NCBI RefSeq assembly: GCF_023558375.1
Contig: NZ_CP083761.1
Location: 682,001-746,000 of the forward strand
DNA length: 64,000 bases
Source: Chroococcidiopsis sp. CCMEE 29
Lineage (GTDB): Bacteria; Cyanobacteriota; Cyanobacteriia; Cyanobacteriales; Chroococcidiopsidaceae
Direction: 5' to 3'
Position numbers and translations under genes: made by a program. Under the pieces are notes generated by a model. It ran no database searches. It saw only the letters and a program-made list of their open reading frames with translations, and was not told where the DNA came from. Below, in pieces: positions 17,176 through 25,487 of this stretch (positions are counted from its first letter, which is position 1; every line of letters starts with the position of its first letter).

Positions 17176-17653
17176 GCTGCTCCAATCCTGTTACACGGCA
17201 AACCAACAACTCAAACTGCTTAGCTGGTTGTTATAGGCTGATAAAAGTTTTCATCTGCCTATAAATCTTACAAACAATTGTGATGACAAAGTGACAGCTA
17301 CGTAGCTGTTTACCTAAGTTTCCATTCAGGAGCGAGGTTCGAGTTCTTGTCTTTTCCCCTCTTCCCTAGTTCGGTCAATAAAAACCGATGGAGCTGTTTG
17401 GTATAACCTGAAATCTAGTAGTGTTTGCTGAGCGAATTTTGTACTTCCTCAGTACTGTAGCAATCCTAAATTAAGTTGTGAGATGTGGCATAGGCATCCT
17501 GCCCCATAAATCAAATCAGATTGCTATATCTGGTTTCATTACTGTTCCAGTACCAGTTATCCTCACAGTTATGGGATTTGGTTGCTAATTTGCTACTTTT
17601 AACCGCTGAGGCTGAGTTTAACTGATTAGGCTGACTATAGCGAGCTAATTGTC
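17176..17653. other. Intergenic region between the ATPase and the YihY gene
   Basis: The two genes diverge here, so promoters for both are expected. Apart from a MITE-like repeat at 17456-17528 no gene or RNA was recognised. Confidence 0.4.
17456..17528. repeat. MITE-like repeat, 73 bp, inverted short copy
   Basis: The ends read TGTAGCAATC and GATTGCTATA. The interior is the reverse complement of the 10262-10350 element, with the CCAGCCTGCACAGG core deleted. It lies about 125 bases upstream of the YihY gene start. Confidence 0.65.
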
Positions 17654-18697
17654 ATGATGAGTTTAAGGGAAGTTTGGAGGCTGCTAAAAGAAACTTTTGC
17701 TGAATGGCAATTTAATCAAGTGTCGCTTTTAGCATCATCGTTGGCTTATTACACGGTGTTCTCCCTGGCACCGTTGATGATTATTGTAATTATGATTGCT
17801 GGTGCCGTGTTTGGAGAAGCAGCAGCAAAAGGTCAAATTGTCGCACAATTGCAAGAGTTAATGGGCGAGGAAGGCGCCCAAGTTATTGCCACCGCGATCG
17901 CCAATCTCAGAGAAGACACTACCGGAGGACCATTTAGGCTTATTTTCAATATTGGCTTTCTCTTACTTGGAGCCTCTGGAGTATTTGCTCAGATTCAAAA
18001 CGCTCTAGACAAGATTTGGGAAGTGAAGCCAGAACCAGGATTGCAAGTCCTCCACTTCCTACGCAAACGCCTGTTGTCGTTCGCAATGGTGCTGGTGATT
18101 GTGTTTTTGCTGGTCGTTTCCTTCGTTGCCAACACCACATTAGCCGTACTGGTTAGTTATTTGAATAACATACTGCCTGGTCTAGGTTATCTGTGGCAAA
18201 TCCTCAGCTTTTTGGTTTCCTTCGGGGTAATTACGGTACTATTTGCATCGATTTATACTATTTTGCCAGATGCCAAAGTTGCTTGGCGCGATACTGGGGT
18301 GGGGGCAATATTCACAACTGTTTTATTTATGGTGGGTCAGTTTTTGTTTGGACTTTTTCTGAGCCGAACTAATTTTGCCTCTGCCTATGGTGTTGCTGGC
18401 TCATTTTTGATTATTATTACTTGGATTTATTACGCTGCCCATATTCTGTTTCTAGGCGCAGAGTTTACTAAGGTTTACGCTAAAAGACGTGGCTCTCCAA
18501 TTGTGCCGGAAGAGTATGCCGTACCGATCTCGCAAGCTCCCCAAACAAGCTCTGAAGCAGAACAAACAAAGCGATCGCGCTTTGGCAAGAATGCATCTAA
18601 TCGGCGAAATTACCGCCGACAAAATCATTCTGGTGGTTTCCTGGCTAATCTGCGTCGGCGTGGAACTCGGCTATTTCAGCGCTTAACCGGGAGATAA
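17654..18697 (+). CDS. YihY/BrkB-family inner membrane protein
   Basis: The 347-residue protein has six hydrophobic segments and the YihY family motifs: LASSLAYYTVFSLAPLMIIV near the N-terminus, LLGASGVFAQIQNALDKIW, then FLIIITWIYYAAHILFLGAE. The C-terminal 60 residues are basic and soluble. The family was once called ribonuclease BN by mistake and has no settled function. Two ATG codons lie at 17654 and 17657. Confidence 0.87.
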   Translation: MMSLREVWRLLKETFAEWQFNQVSLLASSLAYYTVFSLAPLMIIVIMIAGAVFGEAAAKGQIVAQLQELMGEEGAQVIATAIANLREDTTGGPFRLIFNIGFLLLGASGVFAQIQNALDKIWEVKPEPGLQVLHFLRKRLLSFAMVLVIVFLLVVSFVANTTLAVLVSYLNNILPGLGYLWQILSFLVSFGVITVLFASIYTILPDAKVAWRDTGVGAIFTTVLFMVGQFLFGLFLSRTNFASAYGVAGSFLIIITWIYYAAHILFLGAEFTKVYAKRRGSPIVPEEYAVPISQAPQTSSEAEQTKRSRFGKNASNRRNYRRQNHSGGFLANLRRRGTRLFQRLTGR

Positions 18698-18776
18698 AAA
18701 TAGCAGGAGAGTGATAGAACATACTACTCACTACCAGAATGCAACTTAAATACCACTTGAAAAAAGGAGGTTTACT

Positions 18777-19118
18777 TTGAATCAAGACCACCAGTCTTCA
18801 TCCTTGCAGACAATCTCTCGCCAGGAACTGCGAGAATTAGTCCGCTCCCAACTACAGGTACTGTTAGAACAAGAAAACTTTCAGGGGGCAAAAGCTTTAC
18901 TAGTACCTGTACAGCCTGCGGATATCGCGGAAGCAATTTCTGGGTTGCCAGAAAAGTTGCAAGCGATCGCTTTCCGTTTGCTCTCCAAACAGGAGGCGAT
19001 CGAGGTATACGAATATCTAGACTCTAGTGTGCAACAGGCACTGATTGAGGAATTTAAGCGTCAGGATGTCATCGACATTGTTGACAAGATGTCGCCGGAT
19101 GATCGAGCGCGATTATTT
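18777..19118 (+). pseudogene. mgtE: Magnesium transporter mgtE, part 1 of 3 (N-terminal domain)
   Basis: A GGAGG at 18768-18772 precedes a TTG start. The product covers most of the MgtE N domain (QPADIAEAISGLPEKLQAIA, IDIVDKMSPDDRARLF). The frame is stopped by TAG two bases into the inserted IS701-like element. Joining to part 2 at DELPAKFVRRLL restores the frame. MgtE is a homodimeric Mg2+ channel/transporter with N, CBS and membrane domains; this allele cannot make the full protein. Confidence 0.88.
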
Positions 19119-19311
19119 TAGGACTTACGCATTGACAGAAGAACAGTTATCTGCATGTGGAAACATTGATTATGAATTAGTTCTTTCAGGTAAGAGCCAG
19201 TAGAGGGTAAACTCAGCCGTAGGATTAACTAATGAATCAAACCTTCTGTAGAGATTGCAAAAACCGCTAAACTGGAGGTGTTGTCCTGAGCGCTGGTGCT
19301 GTAGAAATTTT

Positions 19312-19677
19312 GTGACAAAACCAAAACCAGACGATGTCTGTCAGGTGCGGTGTTTTAATATAGACTTGGTAACCCAAGTCTGTGAAGCAATGCCTGGGGA
19401 CGAGGTTCTGGAAGAAGCTCAAATACTCTTCAGTGCTCTAGCAGACAAGTCACGACTAAAAATCCTCTATGCCCTCAGTAATAATCAAGAGCTTTGCGTC
19501 TGTGACGTAGCATCAATGCTTGGGGTTAAGGTAGCAGTTGCCTCCCACCATCTGCGAAAACTGCGAGACCTCAAGATACTCAAGTACAGAAATGATGGCA
19601 AACTTGCCTACTACTCACTAAAAGACCAACGTATTGTAGAAGTTCTCTATTATGCACTCGGGCAAATAGCAGGCTAG
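19312..19677 (+). CDS. ArsR/SmtB-family metal-sensing repressor, CadC-like
   Basis: GTG at 19312 gives a 121-residue protein starting MTKPKPDDVCQVRCF; this choice keeps the N-terminal Cys pair. The winged-helix domain has ILFSALADKSRLKILYAL, then ELCVCDVASMLGV and ASHHLRKLRDLKIL. CadC of Staphylococcus binds Cd/Pb/Zn through two N-terminal cysteines plus the two in ELCVCD, and all four positions are present here. It should repress transcription until metal binds. It precedes the CDF-like gene, with two operator-like repeats in between. Confidence 0.87.
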   Translation: MTKPKPDDVCQVRCFNIDLVTQVCEAMPGDEVLEEAQILFSALADKSRLKILYALSNNQELCVCDVASMLGVKVAVASHHLRKLRDLKILKYRNDGKLAYYSLKDQRIVEVLYYALGQIAG

Positions 19678-19711
19678 CCATTCGATTGTAAGTGGTTAAG
19701 ATTCTAACTTT

Positions 19712-19768
19712 TTTTGAATGTTTGAGTTTTTCGGGGACAATCATTCTAATATTGTTTTGAATGTTTGA
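19712..19768 (+). promoter_or_regulatory. Two direct repeats TTTTGAATGTTTGA, probable CadC-type operators
   Basis: TTTTGAATGTTTGA occurs at 19712-19725 and again at 19755-19768, 43 bases apart, between the repressor gene and the transporter gene. ArsR/SmtB operators are AT-rich imperfect palindromes containing TGAA and TTCA-like halves; TTGTTTTGAATGTTTGAACA fits loosely. The repetition is seen directly; the binding role is inferred from position. Confidence 0.5.
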
Positions 19769-19806
19769 ACAATTGTCTTCTAAGCGTCATAGCTGGGAGG
19801 TGAACC

Positions 19807-20424
19807 ATGAGTGATGATTGCTGCCACAAGAAGGCTGGCGAAGTGTCCAAACTCAGAAAACAGCAGAGTAGAGTTTTGTGGACCGTTCTGCTCATCAATG
19901 CCGTAATGTTTGTGGTGGAATTAGGAGCTGGTATTAGGTCTGCATCACTTTCGCTGACGGGAGATTCGCTCGATATGCTAGGGGATGCGTTGGTTTATGG
20001 TAGTAGTCTTTTAGTCATCAACCAAGGGAGGAAGGCTCAAGCAAGGTCGGCACTGCTCAAGGGGAGCATTATGTTTTTGTCAGCTGTGGCTGTCTTCGCC
20101 AGAGCCAGCTATCAGCTATTTGCTCAGACAATGCCAGAGGTGAGGGCAATGAGTGCGGTAGGGTTAATAGCCTTGTTTGCCAACTTGCTGTGTCTATTCT
20201 TATTGACTAGACACAGAAACGACAATATTAATATGTCCTCGGTATGGCTTTGTTCTCGCAATGATATCATTGCTAACACTTCTGTTCTGGGAGCTGCTTT
20301 TTTCGTATTTCTGACAAACTCTTTGCTACCCGATTTAGTTGTCGGACTTCTGCTCACCGTAGTCTTTGTCAAATCAGCTTCTAAAGTTGTTTCTCAGTCT
20401 TGGAGAGAATTACAACAAGCCTAA
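19807..20424 (+). CDS. CDF-like cation efflux membrane protein
   Basis: The 205-residue protein begins MSDDCCHKKAGE, a Cys/His-rich metal-binding start, followed by about five to six membrane segments. The motif TGDSLDMLGDALVYG in helix 2 and CSRNDIIAN in helix 5 correspond to the metal-site helices of cation diffusion facilitators, in a variant form lacking the usual HxxxD. There is no C-terminal cytoplasmic domain. It has its own GGAGG at 19797. With the CadC-like gene it forms a small metal-resistance cassette inside the transposon. Confidence 0.78.
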   Translation: MSDDCCHKKAGEVSKLRKQQSRVLWTVLLINAVMFVVELGAGIRSASLSLTGDSLDMLGDALVYGSSLLVINQGRKAQARSALLKGSIMFLSAVAVFARASYQLFAQTMPEVRAMSAVGLIALFANLLCLFLLTRHRNDNINMSSVWLCSRNDIIANTSVLGAAFFVFLTNSLLPDLVVGLLLTVVFVKSASKVVSQSWRELQQA

Positions 20425-20587
20425 GAGTGAGTTAAGTCAGTTGAACAGACAGGTGCACTCCGTGCATACATCCTTGCCATAAAACATTCAAGATCGCTTT
20501 TTGTGCTTAGGTAGTTCGAGATGGAGTGGAGTTGATAGATATGGAAATAGTTGATTAGAGATATTATCTACTGACTGCACCCTTTAA

Positions 20588-21682
20588 CTTTCAGCAAATA
20601 GTTTTACTTCCCAGGGATATTCGACCATCAGAGAGATTACAAAACCATCTACAGCCAAATGCAACCTCGACACTTATACCTTATTCCTGTTAGCTGAACC
20701 TAAGTACGCAGGCTGCAACCGCTTGTCAGAAATTCTTAAGCACGTCTCACACGACAGCGTCAATCGCTTCTTGTTAAGGGAAAGATATCAACCTAAAGAC
20801 TTGTTTGAAGAGATAAAACCACACATTCAATTGGTGGGCGGCACTTTAAGCTGTGACGATACCGTTATTGATAAACCTTATAGTGAGCCAAATTTAGCTG
20901 AACTAATTGGATACTTTTGGTCAGGAAAACATCATCGAATTGTTAAAGGGCTTCACCTCATTACCCTGTATTACACCGACGCATCAGCTAAGTCTATCCC
21001 AGTTAATTATCGGATCTACGATAAGCGGGAGGGTTTGACAAAAAACGATTACTTTCGAGTAATGATTACGGAGGTTTTGGCTTGGGGCTTGCAGCCAGAA
21101 ACGGTAACTGGTGATGCTTGGTATTCAGCCCTTGAAAATCTGAAATTCTTGAAAAACCGGGAAGTAGGATTTCTCATGGGTATTGCCAAAAATCGAAAAG
21201 TCTCAACTGATGGTAAAAATTACACCCAGGTACAAAATTTGGAAATTCCTGACCAAGGTTTGGTAATACATCTGAAAAACTTTGGGCGCGTCAAAGTATT
21301 TCGGAGGATATTCAAAAACGAAGCCGAGAGATACTACATTACATACCTACCTAATTCAGATGCTACCGAACAAGTTAGCCGACAGGAATTCAATGAGTCG
21401 CACTCAATCCATTGGGGAATTGAATGCTATCACCGAGCCTTGAAACAACTGTGTGGAGTTTCGCGGTTTATGGTCAGAACAAGTGAGGCTATTAAAACTC
21501 ACATTTTTTGTTCAATCCGAGCCTTTACTAAGTTAGAGTTAATGCGAGCTGAAGAACTAATTGAAAACTGGTACGAATTACAAAAGAATTTGTACCTACA
21601 GGTGGCAAGGGAATTCATTCTAGAACACCTCCAGCAGAAACTTGAAGTGAATTTACATAATCAGTCTTTTGTCAATGCGTAA
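20588..21682 (+). CDS. IS701-like DDE transposase, start uncertain
   Basis: The conserved part runs from TLFLLAEPKYAGCNRLSE (about 20660) to the C-terminus at 21682, inside the right terminal repeat. The catalytic acids are seen in CDDTVID, VTGDAWYS and HWGIECYHRALK. The frame is open from 20588, but no ATG or GTG with a ribosome-binding site precedes the conserved region; a TTG at 20723 would cut off conserved residues. The 5' end may be damaged or use a rare start. It is the only transposase between the terminal repeats. Confidence 0.78.
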   Translation, partial: LSANSFTSQGYSTIREITKPSTAKCNLDTYTLFLLAEPKYAGCNRLSEILKHVSHDSVNRFLLRERYQPKDLFEEIKPHIQLVGGTLSCDDTVIDKPYSEPNLAELIGYFWSGKHHRIVKGLHLITLYYTDASAKSIPVNYRIYDKREGLTKNDYFRVMITEVLAWGLQPETVTGDAWYSALENLKFLKNREVGFLMGIAKNRKVSTDGKNYTQVQNLEIPDQGLVIHLKNFGRVKVFRRIFKNEAERYYITYLPNSDATEQVSRQEFNESHSIHWGIECYHRALKQLCGVSRFMVRTSEAIKTHIFCSIRAFTKLELMRAEELIENWYELQKNLYLQVAREFILEHLQQKLEVNLHNQSFVNA

Positions 21683-21688
21683 GTCCTA

Positions 21689-22464
21689 TATTTGATGAGT
21701 TACCTGCTAAGTTCGTGCGTAGGCTGCTTGCACAACTTAGTCCAGAGGAACGAGAAGCTACAGCTCTACTCTTGGGCTACAAACCCGGTACCGCTGGGCG
21801 GATCATGACCCCAGAATACGTATCGCTCAAGGAGTATTTTACAGTTGCTCAAACCCTAGAGCGGATTCGCAATCTAGCAAATGTAACTGAAACTATCTAC
21901 TATCTTTATGTCACTGATGCTGCTCGCCGCCTGATGGGAATCCTCTCGCTACGGGACTTAGTTACAGCTCAACCAGAGCAAACAATTGGTGAACTAATGA
22001 CCCGTGATACAGTCTTTGTCCACACAGACACGGATCAAGAAGAAGTGGCACGGATAATTCAGCGCTATGATTTTTTGGCAGTGCCTGTGGTCGATACTGA
22101 GCAGCGTCTAGTCGGTATTGTCACTGTTGATGATGTGCTTGATATCTTAGAGCAAGAAACAACAGAGGACATCTATACGCTGGGGGGTCTTCAGGGTGGA
22201 GGCGATAACTATTTCCAAGCGGACTTGCTGACAATTGCACGCAAACGAGTTGTCTGGTTGTTAATTCTTTTGCTTGCTAATACCGCTACTAGCGCAGTTA
22301 TTCGCTCCCAGGAGGAAGTGCTAGAACAAGTTGTGGTTTTAGCTGCGTTTATTCCCTTGCTGATTGACGCAGGGGGTAATGTTGGGGCGCAGTCTTCCAC
22401 AGTGGTAATTCGAGGTTTAAATACTGAGCAAGTTAGCATCAAGAAAACCCTACAAGTAGTTCAA
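21689..22464 (+). pseudogene. mgtE: Magnesium transporter mgtE, part 2 of 3 (end of N domain, CBS pair, first membrane helices)
   Basis: The frame reads DELPAKFVRRLLAQLSPEER, then two CBS domains (RIMTPEYVSLKE to LMTRDTVFVHT and VPVVDTEQRLVGIVTVDDVL). The first transmembrane segments follow with PLLIDAGGNVGAQSSTVVIR, the selectivity-region motif of MgtE. It ends at VVQ, where the IS4-like element is inserted. Confidence 0.9.
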
Positions 22465-23648
22465 CTCACATCTTGCATCTAGTAAATTGAATGTCTATGC
22501 CTTGTGCGCAGCATAGTGGTCGTAAACGCTCAATCTCTAGTAAAAGCAAAAACAAAACCAACTGGGGCAAGAAAGCCTGTAGTGCCAAAAGAGCAGCAGC
22601 TCCCCAATCAGGTAGATCAGTGGTGTTGGTAGATAAATACGCCCAATGTGCCAACAAATAAGCAATCAGCGACAGTACTAGCCAGCGGTAGACTCCCAAA
22701 AGAGTACCTTGACCAAAGCGATGTAAACCAAAGCGATGCTTGGCAGTTTTGAACCAGCCTTCGATTTGCCAGCGCCGCTTTCCCCACCATGTGATAGTAC
22801 TGCCTTTAAGCGGTTTGGTTGACAAGACAAACCGTTTTTCTAGGTTGCCATTATCGCGTTTGAGATAATACCAAGATACTGAGACGGGAAACTTCAAACC
22901 GACAAGCCGTACTTGTTGCCCTCGCTTAGATAAATCCGCAACACAACGTTTGTCTAGTAGCTTTCGGTCACAACGTACACCAGCAATGACATGATATTTT
23001 AACTGGCGTGCAGCGTGTAAAAACTCTACACTTCCAAATGCAGTATCTACGAGAATGATGACTTGAAAGTGTTTAGTCAATGCTTGAGGTAAACTTTTTA
23101 TTAGTTTTAATCCTAACTGCGTGGGTGAAGCAGTACCTTTGCCCCTCCAAACACGAAAGTTCCAGGGCAGCCGCCAACGTCCAACAACTAAATATAGTAC
23201 GACTAGGTGTAGTCCTCGCTTGCCATGATACACCCGTACCAATTGCTCAAAAGCTTTGAATTTACCTCTTTTTTCTAGGGTAGTCAGGTCAATAATCACT
23301 TGTAGAAAGGGTCTGCGCCCTTTGTGACACTGACTGATGATTCGTTTAAGTGCTATTTGTCGAGTTGTGCGAATTAGCTTTCGAGTTGACCAAGAGTAGA
23401 CGTTGAGAAACCGACTTAAAGCACTGGCAGACTTAGCTTTACTGTGCTGCGGTAAGGGATGCCCTTGTGCTTGTAAAAATAATCCCAACATTGCTTGCAG
23501 ACTCTTTTGCTGGTAGGGACTCGGCATCATCGATAGCAGGGTGTAAACTAACCCTTGGGCGTGGGCAAGGATGGTTGACATCGTTCTTGCGTTCAATGTG
23601 TTTCACGCCCTTTTCTCCCATCTTTTGAGACTTGGTGCAAGATGTGAG
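22465..23648 (-). mobile_element. IS4-like insertion sequence (1184 bp) in mgtE
   Basis: The inverted ends CTCACATCTTGCA (22465-22477) and TGCAAGATGTGAG (23636-23648) are perfect. The 4-bp target TCAA is present on both sides (22461-22464 and 23649-23652). Removing the element and one TCAA restores the mgtE frame as VVQREAIAG. The element holds one transposase, in the opposite orientation to mgtE. Confidence 0.9.
22466..23596 (-). CDS. IS4-type DDE transposase
   Basis: The 376-residue intact transposase has acidic motifs VIIDLTTLEKRGKF, VIILVDTAFGS and KRRWQIEGWFKTAKHRFGL, the last being a YREK-like region with the catalytic Glu. The stop codon TGA lies within the left terminal repeat. The start is ATG 23596, or the second ATG five codons on. 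The family is probably IS4; the assignment rests on motif order only. Confidence 0.8.
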   Translation of the reverse strand: MNARTMSTILAHAQGLVYTLLSMMPSPYQQKSLQAMLGLFLQAQGHPLPQHSKAKSASALSRFLNVYSWSTRKLIRTTRQIALKRIISQCHKGRRPFLQVIIDLTTLEKRGKFKAFEQLVRVYHGKRGLHLVVLYLVVGRWRLPWNFRVWRGKGTASPTQLGLKLIKSLPQALTKHFQVIILVDTAFGSVEFLHAARQLKYHVIAGVRCDRKLLDKRCVADLSKRGQQVRLVGLKFPVSVSWYYLKRDNGNLEKRFVLSTKPLKGSTITWWGKRRWQIEGWFKTAKHRFGLHRFGQGTLLGVYRWLVLSLIAYLLAHWAYLSTNTTDLPDWGAAALLALQAFLPQLVLFLLLLEIERLRPLCCAQGIDIQFTRCKM

Positions 23649-23934
23649 TCAACGGGAAGCGATTGCTGGGATTTTTCTAGGGGTGATGTTAGCGATCGCG
23701 GTGACGATTTGGGCTTATTTTCTCCAAGGGAATTTGGCAGTGGCGATCGCTGTGGGAATCAGCTTATTCGCGATCTCCGTCTTAGCTTCTGTGTCAGGTT
23801 CAGCACTACCTTTTTTGTTTCGTGGCCTTGGTCTAGATCCAGCCTTGATGTCAGCGCCATTTATCACCACAGCAGTCGATGTTGTGGGTGTCTTCATTTA
23901 CCTAAGTGTGGCGCGACTGATTTTGCAGTTGTAG
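23649..23934 (+). pseudogene. mgtE: Magnesium transporter mgtE, part 3 of 3 (C-terminal membrane domain)
   Basis: From QREAIAGIFLGVMLA to the stop at 23932 this is the last portion of MgtE, with membrane segments and the conserved PALMSAPFITTAVDVVG. It contains two HIP1 sites, like other host DNA. Together the three parts total about 467 codons, the usual MgtE length. Confidence 0.9.
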
Positions 23935-24066
23935 AAGTTCAGCAGGCTCAAATCTAGCTAATGACTCATGCTCCAATTACCTCAGCCCAGCTATGCTGAA
24001 TAAAGCTTTAGATCGTTTCGTCTCACTTATAGAAAAACTAAATTTAAGTGTTTACCAAATGATAAT

Positions 24067-25101
24067 ATGAGCGAGCCACCTGCAAGAGATTTTTGGACTC
24101 AACTAAATAATTCCAGGTTAGTTCGCTATCTGCTACTACTTGCTCTTGGCTGGGCTATTGTCCAAATTTTAGCCTATTTTCAAGGGGTAGTTGTAATCTT
24201 TATCTTTGCAGCAATTTTGGCATTTTTGCTCAATTATCCTGTGCAATGGCTAGAACGGTTTTTACCCCACGGTATAGCAGCGGTTGTAGTGTTTTTGCTA
24301 AGCCTCGCTATCTTTGGTGGTGTTATAGGTACACTCGGTTTAGCTGTTTTATCGCAAGGACAACAATTACTCAACCAAGCACCTGAGTTGTTGAGTTCTC
24401 TTTTGCCTATAGTGGAGCGAATAGAAAACTTACTAGGTAATTGGAATCTAACAGTTGATTTTGAGGTAATAGAAGAGCAGATTCGTAACCAAATATTAGC
24501 AGGGGTTGGCTTTGGTTTAGCTGCTTTACAAACAGTAATTTTTAATTTACTCGATCTAATTTTGATTGCTGTGATTGCTTTGTTTATGCTTTTAGATGGA
24601 GAAAAATTGTGGAATTTTGTCCTAAAAATTTTACCTAAACAGATTCGGGGCAAACTAACAGTAGCAATTCAACGTAACTTTTTAGGTTTTTTTTTGGGTC
24701 GGCTACTCTTATCATTGTTTTATGGCATTTCTGTATTTATTATTTTGTTAATTTTACAAGTACCCTATACTTTAATTCTAGCAACAGTTGCCGGATTTTT
24801 TGACTTAATTCCAGGAATCGGAGCCACAATTGGAGTAGTTATTGCGGCGATAATTGTATTACCTCAAGGGATTTGGCTGAGTCTTCAAATTATAGTAATT
24901 TGCGTTTTGGTTCAGCAGGTAGAAGAAAATATATTGATGCCTCGCATCATGCAAGGCTCACTTAATGTTAATCCGGTTGTCATGTTTTTTGGTTTATTAA
25001 TAGGTGCTAGAGTAGCAGGACTAGTGGGAGTTTTTCTCTCTGTTCCTATTACTGGGGTGATTATTAGTTTGTTTGAACTTGAGGAAATGAAGGGAGAGTA
25101 G
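24067..25101 (+). CDS. AI-2E family transporter (UPF0118, YdiK/PerM-like)
   Basis: The 344-residue protein has seven to eight hydrophobic segments and the family pattern: FIFAAILAFLLNYPVQWL near the N-terminus, a soluble middle domain, then DLIPGIGATIGVVIAAI and NPVVMFFGLLIGARVAGLVG. Members export small molecules or ions; some move autoinducer-2, others act as Na+/H+ antiporters. The substrate is unknown here. It has no operon partner. Confidence 0.87.
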   Translation: MSEPPARDFWTQLNNSRLVRYLLLLALGWAIVQILAYFQGVVVIFIFAAILAFLLNYPVQWLERFLPHGIAAVVVFLLSLAIFGGVIGTLGLAVLSQGQQLLNQAPELLSSLLPIVERIENLLGNWNLTVDFEVIEEQIRNQILAGVGFGLAALQTVIFNLLDLILIAVIALFMLLDGEKLWNFVLKILPKQIRGKLTVAIQRNFLGFFLGRLLLSLFYGISVFIILLILQVPYTLILATVAGFFDLIPGIGATIGVVIAAIIVLPQGIWLSLQIIVICVLVQQVEENILMPRIMQGSLNVNPVVMFFGLLIGARVAGLVGVFLSVPITGVIISLFELEEMKGE

Positions 25102-25164
25102 TAGAGGGACAAGGGGTTAGGGTTTCAAGATAGGCGAATTTATGGAAAAGAAAGTTGAACAGAG

Positions 25165-25487
25165 GTGCGTAGTTTTGAGGTGTTCAAGTTTTTGCCTCTA
25201 GGAATGGTTTCAGAAATTCCTCGTAAATCTCTACCGGCGATTGCCAAGGCAGTAGGGCTACCAAATGACCAAATTTTACATCATTTCTTGACAGAATCTT
25301 CATGGAAAGTAGAAGACTTGAGGAACCAAAGGTTGTCCCTAACTCTGCAGCAGTTGCAGGGCAGAGCCATCACTCTAGTAATTGATGAAAGAGACCCAAA
25401 GAAGGGCAAGTCAACAGATTATGTAGATAGACAGTACATCGGTAATTTAGGAAAATTGACAATGGGCTCGTTTCGGTCAATGCCTAT
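25165..25487 (+). pseudogene. IS701-family transposase fragment
   Basis: The sequence reads PRKSLPAIAKAVGLPNDQIL, FLTESSWKVEDLRNQRL and VIDERDPKKGKSTDYVDRQY, typical of the IS701 N-terminal half with the first catalytic Asp. One A appears lost in GGAAAATTGAC near 25453: shifting frame there recovers LVSVNAYG. The C-terminal half is absent, and the fragment is cut at 25487 by an IS1-like element. Confidence 0.8.

Larger units (their letters stand above)
19119..21688 (+). mobile_element. IS701-like transposon (2570 bp) carrying metal-resistance genes
   Basis: Perfect 19-bp terminal inverted repeats, TAGGACTTACGCATTGACA on the left and its reverse complement on the right (21670-21688), bound the unit. 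The 5-bp duplication TATTT is present at 19114-19118 and 21689-21693. It splits mgtE exactly. Between the ends lie a CadC-type regulator, a CDF-like transporter and a transposase, all on the plus strand. Typical IS701 elements are about 1.5 kb, so roughly 1.2 kb is cargo. I saw no internal copy of the terminal repeat. Confidence 0.88.

Noticed and set aside
17330-17352. GGTTCGAGTTC resembling a tRNA T-arm
   Set aside because: No acceptor stem, anticodon arm or D-arm could be aligned around it.
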